A DNA stretch of 9,304 nucleotides from Chitinophagaceae bacterium (GTDB lineage: Bacteria > Bacteroidota > Bacteroidia > Chitinophagales > Chitinophagaceae). This document shows positions 1 to 5,490 of this stretch, piece by piece. Positions within the stretch are counted from its first letter, which is position 1, and each line of letters starts with the position of its first letter. The notes beneath the pieces were generated by a model. That model did no database searches. It was not told where the DNA came from and saw nothing but the letters and a program-made list of their open reading frames with translations. A program made the translations under genes and the position numbers. The stretch spans positions 1 to 9,304 of the forward strand of contig DPWF01000298.1 in assembly GCA_003526435.1 (NCBI GenBank), in the 5' to 3' direction.

Positions 1-1232
1 ATGCGGGTGTTGCCCCTGTAAATCCCGGACCGGATCGAACGACGGGGACTGAAAAAAATCCAGTGGTAAAATATAATAAGGCAGCCCATTACAATGTAAC
101 ACTCGAGGTACGTTCAAAAGAAGGTTGTGCCGCCAGCAAAACATCGGTATTTACGGTTAATGGCGCAGTTCCGAAAGCTGCTTTTGATATTACGTCACCG
201 CTCACTCTTTGTTCCAATAAAGCGGTAAGCCTTACTAACAGGTCGACTGTTGATTTTGGCGTTGTCACAAGACTTGAAATAACCTGGGATCTTTTGAACA
301 ATCCGGGCATCGTTGAAGCTGATGAGGATCCGCAACCCGATAAACAATACACACATAAGTACCAGTTGACAGCCAATACCACACAATCTTATACCATTCG
401 TATGCGGGTTTTTTCAGGTGGCAATAGTTGTATGCATGAAACCACACAGACGATTGTGGTTCATCCTGCACCGGAATCTTTTTTTGAAGTAAACCCTACT
501 GCTGTTTGTTACAATGAACCTGTTAACCTGTTCGACAGAAGTAATGCCCGGACATCCTCGCCGGTTGCAGGATGGTACTGGGATCTGGGTAAGGGTGATA
601 TCCGAACCAATCAACATCCGGTAAAACGCTTTCAGGATTCTGGTATACAGTTGATTCGATTAGCAGTAATAAATGATAAAGGTTGCATCAGCGATACGTT
701 TACCCGTCAGGTCGAAGTATTTCCCAATCCCGTTATTTGGATGGGCAATAAAACACTGACCGTAATGGAACATACCAGCATTACACTTTCACCTGTATGG
801 GTGTATGGAAATAATCTACAATTCAACTGGACTCCTGTAAGTTTCCTGGGCAGCACTTCTACATTTACAACTGTCTCTACTCCATTGGATGATATTACTT
901 ACCGGCTTACGGTAACGGGTATTGGTAATTGTGCAGTAAGTGATACGATCCGGGTAATACTGTTAAAAACACCGGTTATTCCAAATGCATTCTCTCCAAA
1001 TGGGGATGGCATTCATGATGTATGGGATATCAAATACCTGGAAAGGTACCCGGGAGCTACCGTCGATATATTTAACCGGTTTGGTCAGGTTGTTTACCGA
1101 TCATCCGGTTATTCGAGACCCTGGGACGGTAAACTGAATGGCAAAGTGTTACCTATTGGGACTTATTACTATATTGTCAATCCAAAAAATGGCCGGCCAT
1201 TGATGTCGGGAGCCATAACCATTATAAAATAG
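1..1232 (+). CDS. PKD-repeat surface protein with CHU_C-type T9SS C-terminal sorting domain (5' end missing)
   Basis: The reading frame is open from the left edge (first whole codon at position 3), so this is the last 409 residues of a longer protein. The GTG at 63 lies inside a PKD domain and is not a credible start. The visible part begins in a PKD-like unit (V-x-Y-N-K-A-x-H-Y-N-V-T-L-E-V, then a G-C pair). At least two further PKD/Ig-like beta-sandwich units follow, one with W-Y-W-D-L-G near residue 193, each containing Cys residues. From about residue 323 there is a classic gliding-motility-associated C-terminal (CHU_C) domain: PNAFSPNGDGIHDVW, then YPGATVDIFNRFGQVVY, then W-D-G, G-T-Y-Y-Y, and a final S-G-A-I-T-I-I-K. 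In this family the domain directs export across the outer membrane by the type IX secretion system (type B signal). The likely role is a large cell-surface or secreted adhesin-like protein; its ligand is unknown. The PorP/SprF gene follows after one base. Confidence 0.9.
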   Translation, partial: AGVAPVNPGPDRTTGTEKNPVVKYNKAAHYNVTLEVRSKEGCAASKTSVFTVNGAVPKAAFDITSPLTLCSNKAVSLTNRSTVDFGVVTRLEITWDLLNNPGIVEADEDPQPDKQYTHKYQLTANTTQSYTIRMRVFSGGNSCMHETTQTIVVHPAPESFFEVNPTAVCYNEPVNLFDRSNARTSSPVAGWYWDLGKGDIRTNQHPVKRFQDSGIQLIRLAVINDKGCISDTFTRQVEVFPNPVIWMGNKTLTVMEHTSITLSPVWVYGNNLQFNWTPVSFLGSTSTFTTVSTPLDDITYRLTVTGIGNCAVSDTIRVILLKTPVIPNAFSPNGDGIHDVWDIKYLERYPGATVDIFNRFGQVVYRSSGYSRPWDGKLNGKVLPIGTYYYIVNPKNGRPLMSGAITIIK

Positions 1233-1233
1233 T

Positions 1234-2262
1234 ATGAATCGTAGAGGTATATATTGGTTGATGATGATGATGACACTGCCTTTGTTTGTAAAAGCACAGC
1301 AGCGTCCGTATTACACACAGTATATCATGAACAACTACATCATTAATCCTGCTGTATCTGGTATTGAAAATTACTGGGATGTAAAAGCATCGCATCGTAT
1401 GCAATGGGTAGGCATACAGGATGCGCCTGTTACCACCTATATAACGATACATGGCCCTTTAAAAAAAGATGATTTTGGATGGGAAACAGCTACCAGTATG
1501 CGTGCAAGAGGAGAGAACCCAAGAGGCGAAGCTTACTGGCGTAGTTATCAATCAGCGGCACCACATCATGGTGTTGGGTTTACCATGCTGAATGATAAAA
1601 CCGGACCATTGAATCGTTTTGCTGCTTTTGGTACCTATTCGTATCACTTAGGTATATCGAGCAGCACAAGTCTGGCAGCAGGTATTTCTGCCGGTATTTC
1701 AAATATGAGTCTGGATGCTTCGAAATTGAATTTCGGAAGTACAGTGGTAGATCCGGCTGTAGCAAGCAGTGGAATAATTAACCAGATAAGACCCGACATC
1801 AGTGCAGGATTATGGTTGTATTCAAAGAATTATTTTCTGGGATTGTCTGCACAGCAGATTGTTCCACAGAATATTGCTTTCTCCAATAATACGGTGTATG
1901 TAGAAAAAGGCAAACTGGTTCCGCATTTGTTTTTAAGTGCAGGGTACCGCATGCAAATATCAAGAGATGTAAGTTTACTGCCCTCTGCATTGATCCGTTA
2001 TGTATCGCCCTTACCGGTAGGGTTTGATATCAACGCCAAATTCATGTACCAGGATTTATTATGGTTAGGTGGTTCCTATCGTTACCAGGATGGTTTTGCA
2101 GGAATGGTAGGGTTGAATGTAAGCCACAATATCAATATTGGTTATTCATATGATCTGCAAACTTCAAGGTTGAATACTGTGAGTAAGGGTACCCATGAAA
2201 TACTGATTGGCTTTCAACTTGGTAACAGATATGGCGACTGGTGTCCGAGGAATTTGTGGTAA
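1234..2262 (+). CDS. PorP/SprF family type IX secretion system outer-membrane protein
   Basis: This encodes 342 residues, a normal length for the family. An N-terminal signal peptide (M-N-R-R, then a hydrophobic stretch with four Met in a row at residues 10-13) probably ends with cleavage after V-K-A21, before Q22. The mature start carries the family hallmark: QQRPYYTQYIMNNYIINPAV, then an R-M-Q-W-V-G motif, A-P-x-T-T and H-G-P. The rest alternates aromatic and glycine-rich amphipathic strands, as expected for an outer-membrane beta-barrel. Characterised relatives are PorP, needed for T9SS secretion in Porphyromonas, and SprF, needed for delivery of the SprB adhesin in Flavobacterium. The ATG lies one base after the stop of the upstream CHU_C gene with no visible Shine-Dalgarno sequence, so translational coupling is likely. 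From this context I infer it serves that specific cargo. Confidence 0.93.
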   Translation: MNRRGIYWLMMMMTLPLFVKAQQRPYYTQYIMNNYIINPAVSGIENYWDVKASHRMQWVGIQDAPVTTYITIHGPLKKDDFGWETATSMRARGENPRGEAYWRSYQSAAPHHGVGFTMLNDKTGPLNRFAAFGTYSYHLGISSSTSLAAGISAGISNMSLDASKLNFGSTVVDPAVASSGIINQIRPDISAGLWLYSKNYFLGLSAQQIVPQNIAFSNNTVYVEKGKLVPHLFLSAGYRMQISRDVSLLPSALIRYVSPLPVGFDINAKFMYQDLLWLGGSYRYQDGFAGMVGLNVSHNINIGYSYDLQTSRLNTVSKGTHEILIGFQLGNRYGDWCPRNLW

Positions 2263-2269
2263 ACAAATT

Positions 2270-2305
2270 AGCCTTCATCAATTAACGCAGATAAAGATGA
2301 AGGCT
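2270..2305. terminator. Hairpin between convergent genes, probable bidirectional terminator
   Basis: AGCCTTCATC at 2270-2279 is perfectly complementary to GATGAAGGCT at 2296-2305, leaving a 16-nt loop. It sits in the 47-bp gap between the PorP/SprF stop (2262) and the M56 protease stop (2310), which converge here. The flanks are AT-rich, but the T-tracts are short on both strands, so intrinsic termination is plausible and unproven. Confidence 0.55.
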
Positions 2306-2309
2306 GAAT

Positions 2310-4286
2310 TTAGATCCTGGCTTTCTTTTTACCTCTTACCTGTATCAGCTTTGCTTTATATTGTTCCAGTCTGGCTTTGAATGCACTGTCTTTGAGGGTT
2401 ATATCATTTTCGACTACAGCTATTTGTTGTATTTGTTTGGCCAGCCATTGCTCAAATAAAGCCTCAGTATCAACTACGGGTTGACTTACCTGTATAAAAG
2501 GAATTTCTGTTTCTTCGTCACTGATTACGATTTCTTTTTCTTCTTTGTCTGCTTTTAATTGCTCCTGTATTTTTTTGTCGGCCTTTTTCTGTTTTGTTTT
2601 TTCTGACTGAACATCTTTATCGCTCTTGATATTCAGTTTATCGATCATTTTAAGCAGATCAACCACCGGCATAAGTTGATTGATATTTTTATCGAGTTGC
2701 AGTTTTTGTATTTCCTGTATGGCTCTTTCAATTTCCCTGTTCACCATTTCCTGTTCTGCTTTAAACGGAATGGCTGTTTTGGATACTTTGCTGATGGCTT
2801 CTTTGGCTTCTGCAAAATCGAGTTCCATCTTTTTAATAGAGAGTGCCATTTCTTCTTTGGCCTGTTTTCTTTCTATTGCAGGTATGGGAAGGGTATCAAG
2901 TGAAGCCAGTGCCGATTTCATTTCAACCTTTGCTTTTTCAAGCTCTGCCAGTTCTTTTTTCCAGCCGCCTGTATTTTTGAAAATATCAGCAGTGAGTGTG
3001 CTGTAAGCGTCGTTCAATACAACGGGTACTTCCTGTAGAGCTTCCTGTACTTCTTTGCTTTGCAAGGCGACCCTCATTTCATCAGTCGCTTTTTGCAGGT
3101 TATCGTGCATTTCTTCTTTCAATGTTTTTGACAGAAAGAAAGCCGGATTGAATAAAGGGTTGGTAACTTTCATGGCCATCGGCTCCACAGTAACCGGCTG
3201 AATATCTATTGCTGTTTGTGACTGCTTATCTTTTAAGGCTGATACGGCTACCTTGTCTTTCTGTTGTTGTTGATGATCTGGACTGAGCCACGCAACAGAA
3301 CTGAGTATACCTGTTACCAGTAAAAATGCCAGCAATTGTTTGCGATAATTAAAACCTTGTTCCTGGGCGCCAATCATTCTTTTGACCCTAGTGAGTAACT
3401 CATTTTCATTCGATCCTTTGGCTGCCATGGCAAAAGCAGGCGCGGCCTGTAATTTTGCTATCCGTAACAATGCCTCTGCATATGTTTCGGCACTGTACTG
3501 AAACTGCAGTACCCAGTCATCGCAACTGTTCTCCCGTTCCTTCTTTATTTGTCTCGATAACAACTGTGTAAATGGGTTGAAAAACAGACTGATTTCTGTT
3601 ACCGACAATAATATATTAATGAGGTAATCGTAGCGTTTAATATGTGCTATCTCGTGCAATATCACCGCTTCGAGTTGTGCCACTGTAAGATGATTGATGC
3701 TGGCAACGGGTACAAGTATCAATGGTTTGATAAAGCCAATGGTTAGCGGGGAACCAATTTTTTCAGAGAGATAAATCGAAATCTCTCTTTTGATACCCAG
3801 TTGCTGTGCTGTATTTTTTACAAATAAGCGCCAGTCGACCGGAATTACAACAAGACCCTGTTTCCGGATGATAGAAGTGTAGCGGTACCCCATTACCCAG
3901 CGCATACATAACACAACCATTAAAAGCAGGTAAGCTACAGACAAATAGGGGAGTAATTGTTCGCCCCGAATCATCCATTCAATAATCTGCGAACGAAACC
4001 CTTGCCCCTGCGGAACCATGGGGGCAATGGTTTTACTGTCTAACCCTGTTTCTTCAATTGAAAGAAAACGGTTGTACTGGCTATAATAAAACTGCAGGGT
4101 GAAAACAAACCAGATAAAGCCAATGCTCTGCAAACCTGCTGCCAGTAAATATTTGCGTGAAGCAGATGGCTTCAATACTGCCGAAACAACAACATAGATA
4201 AGCCATAATAATGCCATTTGCCATAAACTATTGGCAATAGAATAGCCAAGGGCTTGCAGAAAGGCAGACTGAAACAGCAACTGCAT
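2310..4286 (-). CDS. M56 family (BlaR1/MecR1-like) membrane metallopeptidase with coiled-coil C-terminal region
   Basis: This 658-residue protein has predicted membrane helices near residues 13-38, 46-68, 111-134 and 316-334. The peptidase domain lies between the third and fourth. It contains the conserved G-S-P-L-T-I-G-F-x-K-P segment (178-188), the zinc site H-E-I-A-H at 211-215, and R-E-N-S-C-D-D at 251-257, where E252 is the likely third zinc ligand. In the BlaR1/MecR1 family this domain is activated by an external signal and leads to inactivation of a BlaI-type repressor. Residues 340-658, probably outside the cytoplasm, are rich in Lys, Glu, Gln and Ala and predicted helical or coiled-coil. 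No penicillin-binding sensor domain is visible, so beta-lactam sensing is not supported. The start codon overlaps the repressor's stop by one base (TGATG), implying one transcript and coupled translation. The inducing signal is unknown. Confidence 0.9.
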   Translation of the reverse strand: MQLLFQSAFLQALGYSIANSLWQMALLWLIYVVVSAVLKPSASRKYLLAAGLQSIGFIWFVFTLQFYYSQYNRFLSIEETGLDSKTIAPMVPQGQGFRSQIIEWMIRGEQLLPYLSVAYLLLMVVLCMRWVMGYRYTSIIRKQGLVVIPVDWRLFVKNTAQQLGIKREISIYLSEKIGSPLTIGFIKPLILVPVASINHLTVAQLEAVILHEIAHIKRYDYLINILLSVTEISLFFNPFTQLLSRQIKKERENSCDDWVLQFQYSAETYAEALLRIAKLQAAPAFAMAAKGSNENELLTRVKRMIGAQEQGFNYRKQLLAFLLVTGILSSVAWLSPDHQQQQKDKVAVSALKDKQSQTAIDIQPVTVEPMAMKVTNPLFNPAFFLSKTLKEEMHDNLQKATDEMRVALQSKEVQEALQEVPVVLNDAYSTLTADIFKNTGGWKKELAELEKAKVEMKSALASLDTLPIPAIERKQAKEEMALSIKKMELDFAEAKEAISKVSKTAIPFKAEQEMVNREIERAIQEIQKLQLDKNINQLMPVVDLLKMIDKLNIKSDKDVQSEKTKQKKADKKIQEQLKADKEEKEIVISDEETEIPFIQVSQPVVDTEALFEQWLAKQIQQIAVVENDITLKDSAFKARLEQYKAKLIQVRGKKKARI

Positions 4287-4666
4287 CAGGATTGTTTTTT
4301 CAGGTTGTCTAACATTTTTTGGATCTCATCCAGTTCTTCTTTATTGGGAGCCTGGTTACCCAGTGCCTGCATTACTAGCTGACTCGATGAACCACCAAAC
4401 AATGAGTTGATCATTTTGCCAACAATCTGCTGCTGGGTACTTTCCCTGCTAATATTGGCACGGTAGATATGTGTTTTACTGCTGTCGTCACGTTTCACGA
4501 TGCCTTTTTCAAACATGATCTGCATGAGTTTGAGGGTAGTGGTGTAACCGGCATCCTTATGTTCACTTAATATTTCATGTACTTCACGAACGGTGGCCGT
4601 TCCCTTATCCCATAAAACCCTGAGTATTTCCAGTTCACTTTCCGTTGGTTTAATATGCTTTGCCAT
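4286..4666 (-). CDS. BlaI/MecI/CopY family winged-helix transcriptional repressor
   Basis: This encodes 126 residues, typical of the family. A winged helix spans about residues 8-70. It has P-T-E-S-E-L-E-I-L-R-V-L-W at the first helix, T-V-R-E-V-H-E-I-L, and a recognition-helix region Y-T-T-T-L-K-L-M-Q-I-M-F-E-K-G at 41-55, followed by the wing and I-Y-R-A. Residues 72-126 form the helical dimerisation part, including the family-like L-F-G-G-S-S-S-Q-L-V. Relatives bind operator dyads as dimers and repress their own operon until the partner M56 protease triggers their cleavage. The downstream M56 gene overlaps by one base, so the partner is present. Two inverted repeats immediately upstream of the ATG suggest autoregulation. 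The Asn-Phe cleavage site known from staphylococcal BlaI/MecI is not seen. Target genes beyond this operon cannot be inferred from the window. Confidence 0.93.
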   Translation of the reverse strand: MAKHIKPTESELEILRVLWDKGTATVREVHEILSEHKDAGYTTTLKLMQIMFEKGIVKRDDSSKTHIYRANISRESTQQQIVGKMINSLFGGSSSQLVMQALGNQAPNKEELDEIQKMLDNLKKQS

Positions 4667-4669
4667 GCT

Positions 4670-4687
4670 TTACGATTTAATTCGTAA
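4670..4687. promoter_or_regulatory. Probable BlaI-type operator, proximal copy
   Basis: A perfect 6-bp inverted repeat, TTACGA-N6-TCGTAA, begins 3 bp upstream of the repressor start codon. The spacer TTTAAT is itself nearly symmetric. Its outer TAC/GTA ends resemble the known staphylococcal bla/mec operators, which are TACA/TGTA dyads. It would overlap the ribosome-binding region or 5' leader of the message. Binding is inferred. Confidence 0.65.
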
Positions 4688-4692
4688 GCAAT

Positions 4693-4710
4693 TTACGAGA
4701 CAAATCGTAA
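4693..4710. promoter_or_regulatory. Probable BlaI-type operator, distal copy
   Basis: This is a second copy of TTACGA-N6-TCGTAA, with the same half-sites and spacer length as the proximal one. Its centre lies 23 bp away, about two helical turns, so two dimers could bind on the same face of the DNA. On the minus strand the site includes TACGATTTG, loosely like the Bacteroidota -7 element TAnnTTTG but with one extra base. It may therefore overlap the promoter; I could not identify a matching -33 element. Confidence 0.65.
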
Positions 4711-4741
4711 TGGGAAGTGAAAAATTTGTTAAACGGCAGGG

Positions 4742-4861
4742 AGTGGTCGTGAATGGTGAATAGTCAATCGTCAATGAAAAAAAATTCAGGTGATATCTTC
4801 AGCTTTTTATTCTGTAAGTATATGCAGTTTCACGATTGACTATTCACCATTCACGACCACT
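4742..4861. repeat. Intergenic inverted-repeat element: perfect 30-bp arms, 60-bp centre
   Basis: The left arm 4742-4771 and right arm 4832-4861 are exact reverse complements over 30 bp. The centre, 4772-4831, is AT-rich and non-coding and contains a run of eight or more A. No target-site duplication is visible next to the arms and no transposase is nearby. The element lies between the repressor operators and the lipoprotein gene, and the right arm reaches into that gene's stop codon. It could form a large hairpin in RNA read through from the lipoprotein gene and act as a terminator or stabiliser, or it could be a non-autonomous mobile or REP-like repeat. Confidence 0.85.
4749..4776. repeat. 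Four tandem 7-bp units (GTSAATN) within the left arm
   Basis: The units read GTGAATG, GTGAATA, GTCAATC and GTCAATG in succession. The first three recur as complements in the right arm (GATTGAC, TATTCAC, CATTCAC at 4834-4854). The third position switches between G and C and the seventh varies. Such an ordered heptad pattern is not expected by chance in otherwise ordinary intergenic sequence. Confidence 0.8.
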
Positions 4862-5333
4862 ATTTCGCTTCTGTCCTGTAAACCCCCACCGCATAACTGG
4901 CCACAGTTTTAAACCGCAGTCTGTCGCCTTTTACGCTGGCACGGGAGAGGGGCTTGAAATTGCCTTTTTTATCGGAGAAACCTACTGTACAGGAGAAGGG
5001 ATCGCTGTCTTTTTGAATTTGTACGGTTGGTTCAATACCAATATTGGGAACAGTAAGTGAATCGGTTATCCTCAGTTCTTTGTATTGCATGCTTACTTTA
5101 TAATGAAACCTCCGTTTTGTTTCGTACACATTTACGGTAAATTGCCAGTCGTTCAGTTCATCAGGTACTTTTTGTACATGACTGGCAACGGGTTCCTGCT
5201 GAACAATGGTGCGTAGGTCTGATAATGTATCAGTGAGCACAATAACCGTGGCATCAACCACTTTATCTGTTTTATTGTCATTGCTGGTGCAACCCAAAAA
5301 AATGACAAATACGAAAAGAGAAAAGTATTTCAT
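4860..5333 (-). CDS. Small predicted lipoprotein of unknown function
   Basis: I prefer the ATG at 5333 (157 residues). The frame could also start three codons upstream at a GTG (5342), but ATG gives a compact lipoprotein signal: M-K-Y-F-S, then a hydrophobic core and F-L-G-C, with the lipid-attachment Cys at residue 15. The Phe at -3 makes the lipobox slightly atypical. After the Cys come a polar linker (TSNDNKTDK) and a mostly beta-type domain with alternating hydrophobic residues (for example W-Q-F-T-V-N-V-Y-E and F-H-Y-K-V-S-M). I recognise no family. The protein should be anchored in the envelope. Its stop codon TAG overlaps the right arm of the inverted repeat. It is divergent from the 943-residue gene across about 157 bp, in which I found no convincing promoter motif. 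It reads in the same direction as the repressor operon, but the repeat and the operators separate the two. Confidence 0.8.
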   Translation of the reverse strand: MKYFSLFVFVIFLGCTSNDNKTDKVVDATVIVLTDTLSDLRTIVQQEPVASHVQKVPDELNDWQFTVNVYETKRRFHYKVSMQYKELRITDSLTVPNIGIEPTVQIQKDSDPFSCTVGFSDKKGNFKPLSRASVKGDRLRFKTVASYAVGVYRTEAK

Positions 5334-5490
5334 ACTATTCACGATAAATAGGTATTTATGGTATGAAACAGGAAATTAATATGTTTTGCTTGTAAATATG
5401 CGCATCACTTGATAATTTTAATGACCTCCGATATTACCGAAAACTGTCCCCCCGCAATTTTTCGCATTATTCATTTTAGAACCTTACTGT

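Noticed and set aside
63..65. GTG as the start of the PKD/CHU_C gene
   Set aside because: The frame is open to the window edge, and the preceding 20 codons plus this one lie inside a PKD domain. The real start is outside the window.
2680..3006. A 108-codon open frame on the + strand within the M56 gene
   Set aside because: It is antisense to the Lys/Glu-rich coiled-coil region, which reads as a Ser/Phe/Leu-rich shadow on the other strand. No start context or family match.
2310..4666. Beta-lactam resistance regulator (BlaR1-BlaI)
   Set aside because: The protease has no visible penicillin-binding sensor and no beta-lactamase or PBP2a gene is nearby. Only the family relationship is supported.
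4749..4776. CRISPR or microsatellite
   Set aside because: The units are 7 bp with no spacers, and they are mirrored as an inverted repeat, so neither CRISPR nor a plain microsatellite fits.
4742..4861. Insertion sequence
   Set aside because: The 120-bp element has no room for a transposase and shows no target-site duplication. I call it a repeat only.
4836..5060. A + strand open frame opposite the lipoprotein
   Set aside because: It begins inside the inverted repeat and is antisense to a better-supported gene with a signal peptide and lipobox.
5340..5342. GTG start for the lipoprotein
   Set aside because: The ATG three codons downstream gives a typical short lipoprotein signal, and neither start has a Shine-Dalgarno sequence to favour the GTG.
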